This document shows, one piece after another, positions 8,103-16,348 of a DNA stretch of 64,000 nucleotides. The DNA is from Luteibacter sp. dw_328 (GTDB taxonomy: Bacteria > Pseudomonadota > Gammaproteobacteria > Xanthomonadales > Rhodanobacteraceae): NCBI RefSeq assembly GCF_018449605.1, contig NZ_JAAVUW010000006.1, positions 310,001 to 374,000 on the forward strand, given 5' to 3'. The translations under genes and the position numbers were made by a program. Positions within the stretch are counted from its first letter, which is position 1; each line of letters starts with the position of its first letter. Under the pieces are notes generated by a model, which saw only the letters and a program-made list of their open reading frames with translations, was not told where the DNA came from and did no database searches.

Positions 8103-9405
8103 CGGTGGTGTCCTTCGCGACGGTTCGCGGACGCAGGCGTCCTGCGCTCACCAGCGCGATCTGTGGCAGGTCGGTTTCGATCAGGGTCGGTTCGATCTCG
8201 AGCGCGAGGGGCAGGCGCGCAAGATCGGCCGTGCCGCCTTCGAGTGCCGCCGATTCGGGGTCGCCGAGCAGGCCGAGCAGGGAAAGGCGATACGCGGACA
8301 AGGCATAGTCGTCGCCGATCAGCGTATCGGCGAGTTCGCGCGGGCTCACGATGGCAGCGAGCTCGGCATGCCAGTCTTCGAGGAAACGCAGGTCTTCCTC
8401 ATCCATCGGCAGATCGGCGGTGTCCGGTGGTTGTTCGGCGCCAGGGAGTGCCGTGCTTTCGGCGGCGAGACGTTCGCGCTCGAGCAGTTCGAATTCCGCC
8501 ACGTCCAGGGCGATCTGGTCGTGGATGAAGGACGCCGGCAAGGGCATCAGCAGCTGACCGTCCTCGAAGGCGGCGAGTGCGTCGACATCCAGCGCGCGCA
8601 GCCAGCCGACGAGGTCGGACGAGGACAGGCCCGTACGTCCGAGGTGCACGCGGTGCTGGTCGATCTTGTTGAGTTCGCGCTGGAAGATACCGGCCTGGCG
8701 CAGCAGGGCACTCTGCGCACGACCCACGGCCTGGGCGAGCCGATGCGCCGCCGGTTCCAGTTCCTCCTTCTCGGTGATGCCGGCAACGACTTCGGTGCCT
8801 TTCTCGACCCACGTCCAGACTGAATCCAGGCGTTCGGCGGCGCGGCGGATCCGGTGTTCGGAACCCGAGAGAACGGCGCGATCGAAGTCTTCCTTCAGTT
8901 CGCTCAGGCGCGACAACAGGTGACCGAGCTCGTCCACCGACACACGGCCGACGGCCTGACCCGCGGCGAGCTGCGCCGTGAGGTAACCGAGGCCGTCGTC
9001 ATCGTCGTTCTCGAACTCCAGCATGACGGCGAGCGCGGCCAGTGCCTTGCGACCGAGGGGGCCGACGCGATAGCGCTGTGTTTCACCGTCATAGACGAGA
9101 AGCTCGTGATCCTTCAGTCGCTGGACCACGGTTTCCAGTTTCACCGCGTCGACAAAGGCGAGATGGTCGCGAATCTCCTGCGGCGTCCACTCCGGGGCAT
9201 GCGAGCGTGCGCCGAGTGTGCGCAACACCAGCAGGCGCAGCAGCACCTGGGCCTCGCTGCCGTGGAACAGGGCGGAAAACGCACGCAGCAGGCCTCGCCC
9301 GCGCAACAGCGGGAAGACGGCAGGAAGGTCCTCGGCGACGAAGCCGTCGCGGAAGAGATCCTGCAGGCGTTCGTCGTGGAGGGTGGTGTCGGTCGGTCCG
9401 CTCAA
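8095..9405 (-). CDS. MksF/JetA-like kleisin subunit of the condensin
   Basis: About 436 residues, helical and acidic. An N-terminal winged-helix-like region (PEWTPQEIRDHLAFVDAVKLETVVQRLKDH is the recognition segment in part), a long helical middle with repeated Leu/Glu heptads and a C-terminal domain match the layout of MukF/MksF/JetA kleisins. It is the first gene of the three-subunit set, the same order as jetA-jetB-jetC. The start is uncertain: reading in frame continues back into folE, and the TTG at 9405, just after the folE stop, is chosen so that the two genes do not overlap. No strong ribosome site is visible, so translational coupling to folE is likely. Confidence 0.7.
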   Translation of the reverse strand: MSGPTDTTLHDERLQDLFRDGFVAEDLPAVFPLLRGRGLLRAFSALFHGSEAQVLLRLLVLRTLGARSHAPEWTPQEIRDHLAFVDAVKLETVVQRLKDHELLVYDGETQRYRVGPLGRKALAALAVMLEFENDDDDGLGYLTAQLAAGQAVGRVSVDELGHLLSRLSELKEDFDRAVLSGSEHRIRRAAERLDSVWTWVEKGTEVVAGITEKEELEPAAHRLAQAVGRAQSALLRQAGIFQRELNKIDQHRVHLGRTGLSSSDLVGWLRALDVDALAAFEDGQLLMPLPASFIHDQIALDVAEFELLERERLAAESTALPGAEQPPDTADLPMDEEDLRFLEDWHAELAAIVSPRELADTLIGDDYALSAYRLSLLGLLGDPESAALEGGTADLARLPLALEIEPTLIETDLPQIALVSAGRLRPRTVAKDTTDA

Positions 9406-9407
9406 CG

Positions 9408-10004
9408 TCAGCGACGGTCGACGCCGACGAAGCGAAGAAACTCGCCTCGTGTGCGGGGATCTTCGCGGAAGCTGCCCAGCATCTGGCTGGTCACCATGGA
9501 GACGCCACGCTTGTGCACGCCGCGGGTGGTCATGCACTCATGGCTGGCATCGATGACCACACCGACGCCGCGGGGGCGCAGGGTGTCTTCGATGCAGTGA
9601 GCAATCTGCGCGGTGAGCTTTTCCTGCACCTGGAAGCGGCGGGCGAAGCCGTCGACGACGCGGGCGAGCTTGCTGATGCCGACGACGCGGTCGGTCGGCA
9701 CGTAGCCGACGTGGGCGCGACCGATGATCGGGGCCATGTGGTGTTCGCAGTGGCTTTCGAACTCGATATCGCGAAGGACGATCATCTCGTCGTAGCCTTC
9801 GACTTCCTTGAAGGTGCGGCGCAGGTATTCGGCGGGGTCTTCGTCGTAACCCTTGAACCAGTCCGAGTAGGCCTTGACCACGCGCTTGGGCGTATCCAGC
9901 AGGCCCTCGCGCTTGGGATCCTCACCCGCCCAGATCAGGAGCGTGCGTACCGCTTCTTCGGCCTGTTCACGGGTGACCGGACGGGACTTGGCGTCGTCGC
10001 TCAT
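9408..10004 (-). CDS. folE: GTP cyclohydrolase I
   Basis: A 198-residue enzyme that converts GTP to 7,8-dihydroneopterin triphosphate, the first step of folate and pterin synthesis. The zinc ligands are Cys86 and His89 in SHCEHH and Cys157 in HECMTTRG, all present. Length and motifs match the type IA zinc-dependent enzyme. I chose the ATG at 10004, which has AAGGAA upstream. A TTG 24 bp earlier is the alternative. The gene leads the condensin operon; the pairing of folE with these genes may reflect only shared transcription. Confidence 0.96.
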   Translation of the reverse strand: MSDDAKSRPVTREQAEEAVRTLLIWAGEDPKREGLLDTPKRVVKAYSDWFKGYDEDPAEYLRRTFKEVEGYDEMIVLRDIEFESHCEHHMAPIIGRAHVGYVPTDRVVGISKLARVVDGFARRFQVQEKLTAQIAHCIEDTLRPRGVGVVIDASHECMTTRGVHKRGVSMVTSQMLGSFREDPRTRGEFLRFVGVDRR

Positions 10005-10034
10005 CGGGAGGGATTCCTTGGGCTGCAAACGCTC

Positions 10035-10040
10035 ATTATA
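10035..10040 (-). promoter_or_regulatory. Possible -10 element upstream of folE
   Basis: On the minus strand TATAAT occurs about 30 bp before the folE ATG, between the REP-like repeat and the gene. No matching -35 hexamer is visible at the usual distance, because the REP-like repeat fills that position. The assignment is tentative. Confidence 0.4.
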
Positions 10041-10045
10041 AGGAA

Positions 10046-10080
10046 TGTAGGAGCCGATTCATCGGCGATGGGTGCTCGCG
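10046..10080. repeat. REP-like palindromic repeat, single copy
   Basis: One copy of the window's dispersed repeat (core GGAGCCGATTCATCGGC, then GATGGGTGCTCGCGG). It lies between rmuC and folE. The core can fold as a hairpin (CCGAT/ATCGG). Confidence 0.85.
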
Positions 10081-10084
10081 GCCA

Positions 10085-11542
10085 TCAGTCCTCGGACTGA
10101 TCGGGCGTGGCGTCGGCCTCGGTGTCGTCGAGATCGGCCGGCAGCTCCAGTAAGGCTTGTGACTGGTCGCCGGTCAGCGACTCGACGCCGCGAAGCTTGC
10201 GCTCGATGGCGCGTGTCCGGGTGCCGGCGCTGTCGATGCTGTTGCGCACCGTATCCAGCTGCTTGCGGGTCTTTTCCAGCACTGTGCCGAACTTGCTGAA
10301 CTCGTTCTTGACCGCGCCCAGCACCTGCCACACCTCGGACGACCGCTTTTCGATCGCCAGGGTACGAAAGCCCATTTGCAGGCTGTTGAGCAGGGCGGTG
10401 AGCGTGGTGGGACCGGCGATGGTGACCCGGTAGTCGCGCTGTAACTGATCGGACAGCCCTGGTCGACGGATTACCTCGGCATAGAGGCCTTCCGTGGGCA
10501 GGAACAGGATGGCGAAGTCGGTGGTGTGCGGCGGAGCCACGTATTTGGTGTGGATTCGTTTGGCCTCTTCACGCACACGCAGTTCGAGCGCTTTGCCGGC
10601 GACGAGAACCCCTTCGGCATCCGCGGCGTCCTGGAAGTCGAGCAGGCGCTGGTAGTCCTCGATCGGGTACTTGGCGTCGATGGGCAGCCAGACAGGGGTG
10701 CCGTCTTCGGTGCCGGGCAGGCGGATGGCATATTCGACTCGGTCGGCGGAGCCGGGAACCGTGGCGACGTTAGCGGCGTACTGCTCCGCCACCAGGATCT
10801 GTTCGAGCAGGGCGCCGAGCTGGACTTCGCCGAAGGTGCCGCGAGTCTTCACGTTCGTCAGCACGCGCTTCAGGTCGCCGACGCCCGCGGCCAGGGCCTG
10901 CATCTCGCCGAGGCCGCGCTGGACGGCTTCAAGGCGCTCGGAAACGAGCTGGAAGGACTGCCCCAGGCGGGTTTCCAGGGTGGACTGCAGCTTCTCGTCC
11001 ACGGTGGCGCGCATCTGTTCGAGCTTGGCCGCGTTGTCCTGCTGGATGGCCGCCAGGCGGGCCTCCAGGGTGGCGCGGATCTCGCCGAGACGCTTCTCGT
11101 TGTCGGTGGTCAGGGCGGTGAAGCGCTGGTCGAGCAGTTCGCCGAAGTGCTTGAGCGTGAGCGCGGATTCTTCGCGGGTCTTGCGTGAGTCATCGGCCAG
11201 GCCCTGGCGCAGCGACTGCAGGCCGGTATCGGTGCGCTCGGTCAGCTGGTCGAGGCGGCGTCCGAAGCCTTCGATGCGCTCGTGCTGCCGCTCGGCGGCC
11301 AGCTGCATCTGCTCCTGAACGTGCGCGCGGAACTGGTTGAAGCTCTCGCCGAGCTCGCCACGGCCGGCACGCTGTTCGTCGCGCAGCACGCCTTCGAGCC
11401 GGCGGGTGTCTTCGCGCAGGGCGTCGAGGCGGCCGGCGTTGCCGTCGTCGTGTTTTCCGCGGGAAAGCAGGACGAGAAGAAGAGCGATGCAGGCAATGGC
11501 CAGCACCAGGAGGACAATGAGGAGGATGCTTTCGAGCGTCAT
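10085..11542 (-). CDS. rmuC: DNA recombination protein RmuC
   Basis: A 485-residue protein with one N-terminal membrane helix (residues about 5-27), a long coiled coil to about residue 190 and a C-terminal RmuC domain. That domain contains GTFGEVQLGALLEQIL, LPIDAKYPIEDYQRLLD and FLPTEGLYAEV, which are strongly conserved in the family and resemble a PD-(D/E)XK nuclease core (IDAKYP). RmuC limits recombination at inverted repeats in E. coli; its exact activity is unsettled. It is the most upstream gene of a same-strand run with folE and the condensin genes, but a repeat and an apparent folE promoter separate them. Confidence 0.95.
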   Translation of the reverse strand: MTLESILLIVLLVLAIACIALLLVLLSRGKHDDGNAGRLDALREDTRRLEGVLRDEQRAGRGELGESFNQFRAHVQEQMQLAAERQHERIEGFGRRLDQLTERTDTGLQSLRQGLADDSRKTREESALTLKHFGELLDQRFTALTTDNEKRLGEIRATLEARLAAIQQDNAAKLEQMRATVDEKLQSTLETRLGQSFQLVSERLEAVQRGLGEMQALAAGVGDLKRVLTNVKTRGTFGEVQLGALLEQILVAEQYAANVATVPGSADRVEYAIRLPGTEDGTPVWLPIDAKYPIEDYQRLLDFQDAADAEGVLVAGKALELRVREEAKRIHTKYVAPPHTTDFAILFLPTEGLYAEVIRRPGLSDQLQRDYRVTIAGPTTLTALLNSLQMGFRTLAIEKRSSEVWQVLGAVKNEFSKFGTVLEKTRKQLDTVRNSIDSAGTRTRAIERKLRGVESLTGDQSQALLELPADLDDTEADATPDQSED

Positions 11543-11565
11543 GGGGCGAGAGGGTACACCGGCTT

Positions 11566-11686
11566 GTGTGGGAGCCGGCTATGCCGGCGATGGGCGCTGC
11601 GGCTAAACCGCTCCGTTGGCTTTTCGCCGCTGAAGCGGCTCCCACATGGCTGCGATCGCCGATGAATCGGCCCTACAGAGGGTAGG
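11566..11686. repeat. REP-like repeat cluster between rpiA and rmuC
   Basis: Three hairpin-forming copies of the repeat family in about 120 bp: GGGAGCCGGCTATGCCGGC, then an inverted GCCGCTGAAGCGGCTCCC, then an inverted GCCGATGAATCGGCCC. The stems differ by compensated changes (CCGGC/GCCGG versus CCGCT/AGCGG versus CCGAT/ATCGG), so the palindrome is kept while sequence varies. Confidence 0.8.
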
Positions 11687-11707
11687 GCAGTCTCGCGCCG
11701 GACCGTC

Positions 11708-12364
11708 TCAGAGTTCGCGATTGCCCACGATGACGACATCCGCCGGGCGCTTCGCGAACAGGCCCACGGCGACGACGCCGACGATCTGGTTCAGCGTGGC
11801 CTCGAGTTCCACGGGTTGGGTGATGTGCCAGTTGTGCACATCGAGGATCCAGTTGCCGTTATCGGTGACGACACCATCGCGCCACACCGGCTGACCGCCG
11901 AGGGCCACGATCTCGCGGGCCACCAGGCTGCGCGCCATCGGAATCACCTCGACCGGCAGGGGAAACTTGCCGAGGACGTCCACCTGTTTGGTGGAGTCGA
12001 TGATGCAGACGAACTTGTCGGACGCGGCAGCCACGATCTTCTCGCGAGTGAGTGCCGCACCACCGCCCTTGATCAGGCGCCTCTGCGGATCACACTCGTC
12101 GGCCCCGTCGACATAGAGGTCGAGGCGGCCAGCGGCATTGAGATCGAGGACATCGAAGCCGAGTTTGCGCAGGCGATCGCTGGAGGCTTCCGAGCTGGAT
12201 ACCGCGGCCTTGATCTTGTCGCGGAAGGGCGCGAGCGCGTCGATGAAGAAGTTCACCGTGGAGCCGGTGCCCACGCCGATGATGCCGCCCTTGAACGTGC
12301 CGTTTTCGACGTAACGATGCACCGCAGTCTCGGCGGCAAGGCGCTTTTCGTTGTCCTGGCTCAT
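11708..12364 (-). CDS. rpiA: Ribose-5-phosphate isomerase A
   Basis: A 218-residue enzyme that interconverts ribose 5-phosphate and ribulose 5-phosphate in the pentose phosphate pathway. Family motifs are present: [16 protein letters not shown] near the N-terminus (phosphate binding), the DGADE motif ([11 protein letters not shown]) with its catalytic acids, and [14 protein letters not shown]. Length equals the E. coli RpiA class. The ATG at 12364 overlaps the stop of the EVE-domain gene as ATGA, so the two are translationally coupled. A longer reading frame exists upstream but would lie wholly within the previous gene. Confidence 0.97.
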   Translation of the reverse strand: MSQDNEKRLAAETAVHRYVENGTFKGGIIGVGTGSTVNFFIDALAPFRDKIKAAVSSSEASSDRLRKLGFDVLDLNAAGRLDLYVDGADECDPQRRLIKGGGAALTREKIVAAASDKFVCIIDSTKQVDVLGKFPLPVEVIPMARSLVAREIVALGGQPVWRDGVVTDNGNWILDVHNWHITQPVELEATLNQIVGVVAVGLFAKRPADVVIVGNREL

Positions 12365-12819
12365 GGCTTTTCCAGCGTAAGGATGAAATCCCAGTCGCTC
12401 TTGGCGACCGGCATGACCGACAGCCGGTTGCCTTTGCGCACCAGCGGCATGTCGGCGAGTTCGTCGCGGTTCTTCAGTTCTTCGAGCGAAATCGTGCGTG
12501 CGAGCTTGCGCTCGAACTTCACGTCGATAAGCATCCATCGAGGTTCCTCGCGGGTCGCTTTCTCGTCGTAATACTTCGATTTCTTGTTGAACTGGCTCTC
12601 GTCCGGATAGGCCGGTGAAGCGACGGACGCTATGCCGACGATGCCGGGGACATCCGTGTTCGAGTGGTAGAAGAAAATTTTGTCGCCGACCTTCATGCCG
12701 TCGCGCATGAAGTTGCGCGCCTGATAGTTGCGAACGCCATCCCAGGGTTCGCTGCCTTTACGCTTCAGGTCGTCGATGGAAAAAGCATCCGGCTCGGATT
12801 TCATGAGCCAGTAATTCAT
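12361..12819 (-). CDS. EVE domain-containing protein
   Basis: A 152-residue protein made almost entirely of one EVE domain. It shows the conserved [16 protein letters not shown]-terminus, [14 protein letters not shown] and [11 protein letters not shown] domains have a PUA-like fold and are thought to read modified bases in DNA or RNA; the bacterial stand-alone proteins have no settled role. It sits between the cyclo-ligase gene and rpiA with 4-bp ATGA overlaps on both sides, so the three form one operon. Confidence 0.93.
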   Translation of the reverse strand: MNYWLMKSEPDAFSIDDLKRKGSEPWDGVRNYQARNFMRDGMKVGDKIFFYHSNTDVPGIVGIASVASPAYPDESQFNKKSKYYDEKATREEPRWMLIDVKFERKLARTISLEELKNRDELADMPLVRKGNRLSVMPVAKSDWDFILTLEKP

Positions 12820-13427
12820 AGGGCGTTGCCCGTGCAGTCGATCAGCTCTTTGTCGGTCGCGATGTAGTCGAGCGAGATGTCCCACTCGGCGGTCGTGATC
12901 GCGTCCAGTTCCTGGAAGTGGTAGCCGACGCCGACCAGCAGGGGCTGCGCCGGGCGTTGCTGGCCGTGCAGGAACTCGAAGCTGCGGTCGTAGTAGCCGC
13001 CACCGAAGCCGAGGCGATTGCCCTTGCGATCGAAACCCAGCAGGGGTACCAGCACGAGGTCCAGCTTGTTCGCCTCGACGATGCGCTCGGAGGCCTTCGG
13101 CTCGGGAATGCCCATGTCGTTGGATTCGACGTCCTCGCCCGTGGTCCACGGGGCGAAGGTCAGGCGGCGCTTGCCACCCGATTTGGTCACGATCGGCAGG
13201 TAAAAGGTCTGGCCGCGCTCGGCGAGCGGCGCAATGGCCATGTTGAGCGGGAGCTCGCCACCGGTCGCCCAGTAGCCCGCGACGTGCTTGTCGGTGAGGA
13301 ATTCGGGCAGCTGTTCCAGCGAATGGCGCAGGCCCTGGGCCGCCGCAACGCGCTCGGCCGGCTTCAGCTGGCGTCGGCGCTGGACGAGGTCGGCTCGAAG
13401 TTCGCGTCTCTCGGGAAGCTTTGACAT
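12816..13427 (-). CDS. fau: 5-formyltetrahydrofolate cyclo-ligase
   Basis: A 203-residue enzyme that uses ATP to convert 5-formyl-THF to 5,10-methenyl-THF. The conserved FDRKGNRLGFGGGYYDR segment (nucleotide and substrate binding) is present, with the basic N-terminal RRELRADLVQRRRQL. The gene lies directly downstream of the 6S RNA, as ygfA/fau does in E. coli, where the two are co-transcribed. The same linkage here supports both calls. Confidence 0.96.
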   Translation of the reverse strand: MSKLPERRELRADLVQRRRQLKPAERVAAAQGLRHSLEQLPEFLTDKHVAGYWATGGELPLNMAIAPLAERGQTFYLPIVTKSGGKRRLTFAPWTTGEDVESNDMGIPEPKASERIVEANKLDLVLVPLLGFDRKGNRLGFGGGYYDRSFEFLHGQQRPAQPLLVGVGYHFQELDAITTAEWDISLDYIATDKELIDCTGNAL

Positions 13428-13536
13428 GGGGGGCTCAGCTGAACGGCACGGTCGAAGGTTGCCGTCGAGCCGCCCCAGCCGGTGCCGCGACAGGGGCGCT
13501 GACCGGCCCTGCGGCCGATCGGCTGATTAAGGAGAG

Positions 13537-13721
13537 GCGTTCTCCGCGATGCCGCTGCGCACCAAACGACCTTGATCCAAAGGATCAGGTGGGAGAGCCA
13601 CGCAGCATTTAGGCTTTCCGCACGAAGGCGGACATGCACAACAGCCACGAATAGCCGACCCGGGGTCGTATGTAGGAACAAGGCAAATGTAAAGTGCGCT
13701 GGCGAACACCGCAGGGAACGC
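13537..13721 (-). ncRNA. ssrS: 6S RNA
   Basis: This 185-nt stretch between zapA and fau matches 6S RNA in position, length and sequence. On the minus strand the 5' end reads TTCCCTGCGGTGTTCGCCAGC, close to E. coli 6S (CUCUGAGAUGUUCGCAAGC). The 3' part contains CACCTGATCCTTTGGATCAAGG, the analogue of CACCUUGAACCAAGGGUUCAAGG, then GCAGCGGCATCGCGGAGAA against GCGGCGGCAUCUCGGAGAU. The two ends can pair to form the closing stem. 6S RNA mimics an open promoter and binds sigma70 RNA polymerase in stationary phase. The ends are estimated by alignment from memory to a few bases. It begins within about 7 bp of the zapA stop, so it may be processed from a zapA transcript. Confidence 0.88.
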
Positions 13722-13727
13722 CTGCCG

Positions 13728-14036
13728 CTATTTTACCGGTGCGTCGAGCAGACCATCAAGCTTCTTGCGAAGGGAAGCCAATCCGTCGGTCAGCACCTGT
13801 TCCTGCGACTCGTGCTCCTTTCTGAGCGAAAGCAGCTCGTGGGCGATGCTGACGGCCGTCAGGACGGCGATCCGGTCGAAACCGGGGGCCTTGGCATTGG
13901 CTTTGAGCTCGCGCATCTTGCCGTCGAGAAACTGGGCGGCGGCGATCAAACCGGCCCGTTCCTCCGGCGCGCACGCGATATGGAACTCGCGGTCGAGGAG
14001 GCGGAGGGATACCGGTTCGCTGGCGGTGGCATTCAT
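13728..14036 (-). CDS. zapA: Cell division protein ZapA
   Basis: A 102-residue protein with the ZapA pattern: an N-terminal globular part (VSLRLLDREFHIACAPEER), then a long helix (FDRIAVLTAVSIAHELLSLRKEHESQEQ) that forms the tetrameric coiled coil. ZapA binds FtsZ and bundles protofilaments at the division ring. It overlaps nothing, lies 8 bp downstream of the zapB-like gene, and is followed at once by 6S RNA and fau. Confidence 0.94.
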   Translation of the reverse strand: MNATASEPVSLRLLDREFHIACAPEERAGLIAAAQFLDGKMRELKANAKAPGFDRIAVLTAVSIAHELLSLRKEHESQEQVLTDGLASLRKKLDGLLDAPVK

Positions 14037-14044
14037 GTGACAGA

Positions 14045-14269
14045 TCAGCCCGTGTTCTCGAGCGCCTTGAGGCGCTGGATCATCGCTTCGACGCGGCCGC
14101 GCGCCTGTTCGTTGCGCGCCATGAGTCCCGCCCGTTCGTTGGCCAGCTGTTCCTGGCTATGCCGCAGGCTGCGGTTTTCCTCGTTAAGGCGGCGAACGGT
14201 ATCGACGAGCCGGTCGAGCGTCGCGCTCAGGGCTTCCACTTCGGTCTTGAAGGCGTCCGGGTTCGTCAT
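14045..14269 (-). CDS. Small coiled-coil protein upstream of zapA (TIGR02449/ZapB-like)
   Basis: A 74-residue protein that is one continuous coiled coil with Leu heptads (ALSATLDRLVDTVRRLNEEN onward). Proteins of this type precede zapA in many Xanthomonadales and Pseudomonas genomes and resemble ZapB, the coiled-coil partner of ZapA at the division septum. The ATG at 14269 gives the compact form. A longer reading adds residues unlike the family. Confidence 0.85.
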   Translation of the reverse strand: MTNPDAFKTEVEALSATLDRLVDTVRRLNEENRSLRHSQEQLANERAGLMARNEQARGRVEAMIQRLKALENTG

Positions 14270-14360
14270 GCGCGGACTATAACAGGACGTTCGCGCTTGT
14301 CGGCAGGGGGTGATGGCACCTGTATTAGACTGCGTAGCAAAGTTATCGAGGAGTACCCCC

Positions 14361-14927
14361 ATGTCCGCCAATCAGACCGTCGATCCCGAAGAGATCGCCG
14401 AACTCATCGGGCGCTGCAAGCTGGCCATGTCGGTGAGCGAATTCCATGGCGCCCTGGTGGGTTACATCAGCGCCGGTGGCCGTTTCCCTCACGGGTCGGT
14501 GCTGGCGGCGCTCGAACTCGAGCCCGACCAGGCACCTACGGCGGAAGAGCAGGCCATGCTCACCCGGCTCCGTCACCAGACCGAAGAATGGCTTGCCGAC
14601 CTCGACCTGACCTTTTCGCCCTGGTTACCCGACGACGACGCGCCGATCCACGAGCGTGCGGAGGGTCTGAGCGAGTGGGCCGAGGGCTTCCTCGGCGGTT
14701 TCGGCCTGGGCGGTTCGCCCGAAACCAACAAAAGCATGAGCGAAGAAGCGCGTGAAGTGCTTACCGACATGGCGGGTATCGCCACGACGGAGTTCGAGTT
14801 CGACAAGGACGATGACGTCAACGACGAAAACCTGACCGAAATCGAAGAGTACGTCCGCACCGGTGCCCTGCTGTTGCACGCCGAATTCAGTCGCGTATCA
14901 CGACCGGCCAGCGACACCCTGCATTGA
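14361..14927 (+). CDS. ygfB: UPF0149 family protein (YgfB-like)
   Basis: A 188-residue acidic, helical protein of the UPF0149/YgfB family, with the typical WAEGFLGGFGLGG segment and an acidic C-terminal half. In Pseudomonas aeruginosa YgfB represses the amidase gene ampDh3; the role here is unknown. The ATG is preceded by GAGGAG. It stops in a TTGA overlap with pepP, so the two are coupled, the same ygfB-pepP arrangement as in E. coli. Confidence 0.92.
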   Translation: MSANQTVDPEEIAELIGRCKLAMSVSEFHGALVGYISAGGRFPHGSVLAALELEPDQAPTAEEQAMLTRLRHQTEEWLADLDLTFSPWLPDDDAPIHERAEGLSEWAEGFLGGFGLGGSPETNKSMSEEAREVLTDMAGIATTEFEFDKDDDVNDENLTEIEEYVRTGALLLHAEFSRVSRPASDTLH

Positions 14928-16216
14928 TCGCGCCCGCGGAGTACGCCCGGCGCCGCCGGGAGCTGATGCGCATGGCGGGCGAAGATTCGGTACTGATCCT
15001 CGCCGCCGCTCCCGAGCGCATGCGCAACGCCGATGCCCCGTGGCCGTACCGGCAGGACTCCGATTTTCACTACCTCACCGGCTTCGGCGAACCCGAAGCC
15101 GTGCTTGCCCTGTTGCCGGGCCGGGCCCATGGCGAAACCGTGCTGTTCTGCCGGGAACGCGACGCCGAGCGCGAGCGCTGGGACGGGGAGCGCATGGGCA
15201 CGGATCGTGCCGCACGCGAACTTCGCCTCGATGACGCCTTTCCCATCGACGACATCGACGACATCCTGCCCGGGATGATCGAGGGCAGGGCGCGGGTGTA
15301 CTGCCACTTCGGCCAGGAGCCGGATTTCGACGCCCGCCTGCTTGGGTGGATCCGCCGGCTGCGTACCGCGCGTGGCGGCGGCGTCGTGCCGAAAGACCTG
15401 GTCGCGCTGGGGCATTTGCTGCACGACCTGCGCCTGTTCAAGTCGCGCGACGAACTCGCCCTGATGCGACGCGCTGGCGAAGTCGCCGGCGCGGCCCACA
15501 TCGCCGCCATGGCGTTGGCACGCCCCGGGGCAGCCGAATACGAAATCGAAGGCGAGATCCTTCGCAGCATCCGCAGCCAGGGCGCGGTGCCGGCGTTCCC
15601 GCCGACCGTCGCCGGTGGCGCCAACGCCTGCATCATGCATTACCAGGCGAATCGGGCCACGCTCAAGGACGGCGAGCTGCTCCTGATCGATGCCGGCGCC
15701 GAGGTGGACTGCTACGCCTCGGACATCACGCGTACGTTCCCGGTCGGTGGGCGTTTCACCCCGGCCCAGCGCGCGCTCTACGACATCGTCCACGAGGCGC
15801 AGCTCGCCGCGATCGACGCGGTGCGCCCGGGGCTCTCGTTCGGCGCGGCACACGACGCCGCTGTCCGCGTTATCGCCGAAGGCCTCTGCGCCGTCGGCAT
15901 CCTCAAGGGCGGCGCCGACCGGGCCATCGCCGAGGGAAGCTACAAAACCTACTTCCCTAGCAAGACCGGCCACTGGCTCGGTCTCGACGTGCACGACGTG
16001 GGTGATTACCGCATTGACGGCGAGCCGCGCGTGCTCGAGGAAGGCATGGTCGTCACCGTCGAACCCGGCATCTATGTCCCGCCGAACGACAAGGCCGTCG
16101 ACGAGCGCTGGCGCGGCATCGGCATTCGCATCGAGGATGACGTGGCCGTGACCAAGGGTGCACCGGACGTGCTGACCGCGATGGTCCCCAAATCCCCCGG
16201 CGCCCTGGAGCGCTGA
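14924..16216 (+). CDS. pepP: Xaa-Pro aminopeptidase
   Basis: A 430-residue metallopeptidase that removes an N-terminal residue preceding proline. The N-terminal creatinase-like domain (to about residue 170) is followed by the pita-bread domain with the dimetal ligands in LIDAGAEVDCYASDITRTFP (two Asp), the His of SKTGHWLGLDVHD, and the Glu residues of VTVEPGIY and IRIEDD. It starts with TTG, which overlaps the ygfB stop codon; no in-frame ATG fits the family N-terminus. It should act on cytoplasmic peptides. Confidence 0.95.
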   Translation: MIAPAEYARRRRELMRMAGEDSVLILAAAPERMRNADAPWPYRQDSDFHYLTGFGEPEAVLALLPGRAHGETVLFCRERDAERERWDGERMGTDRAARELRLDDAFPIDDIDDILPGMIEGRARVYCHFGQEPDFDARLLGWIRRLRTARGGGVVPKDLVALGHLLHDLRLFKSRDELALMRRAGEVAGAAHIAAMALARPGAAEYEIEGEILRSIRSQGAVPAFPPTVAGGANACIMHYQANRATLKDGELLLIDAGAEVDCYASDITRTFPVGGRFTPAQRALYDIVHEAQLAAIDAVRPGLSFGAAHDAAVRVIAEGLCAVGILKGGADRAIAEGSYKTYFPSKTGHWLGLDVHDVGDYRIDGEPRVLEEGMVVTVEPGIYVPPNDKAVDERWRGIGIRIEDDVAVTKGAPDVLTAMVPKSPGALER

Positions 16217-16246
16217 AGGCACCGTCCCCCTGGCGTCTCTATGCCC

Positions 16247-16330
16247 GGTAGGAGCCGATTCATCGGCGAATCGGGTGCTCGCGGCAACCCGGCCCGCTAC
16301 CGCGGGATCGCCGATGAATCGGCTCCTACT
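16247..16330. repeat. REP-like composite element (two inverted copies with spacer)
   Basis: A GGAGCCGATTCATCGGC copy and its inverted partner GCCGATGAATCGGCTCC enclose a spacer that begins GGGTGCTCGCGG and ends CGCGGGATC. It lies between the convergent pepP and NagX-like genes, the usual site for such bipartite REP elements, and could act as a bidirectional transcript end. Confidence 0.85.
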
Positions 16331-16348
16331 CAAGCGGGGTTCGGCTCT

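Noticed and set aside
4601-9405. Calling the condensin operon a complete Wadjet plasmid-defence system
   Set aside because: The JetD/MksG nuclease gene is not present on either side.
14573-16333. 586-codon minus-strand frame opposite pepP
   Set aside because: It is antisense to a complete metallopeptidase gene.
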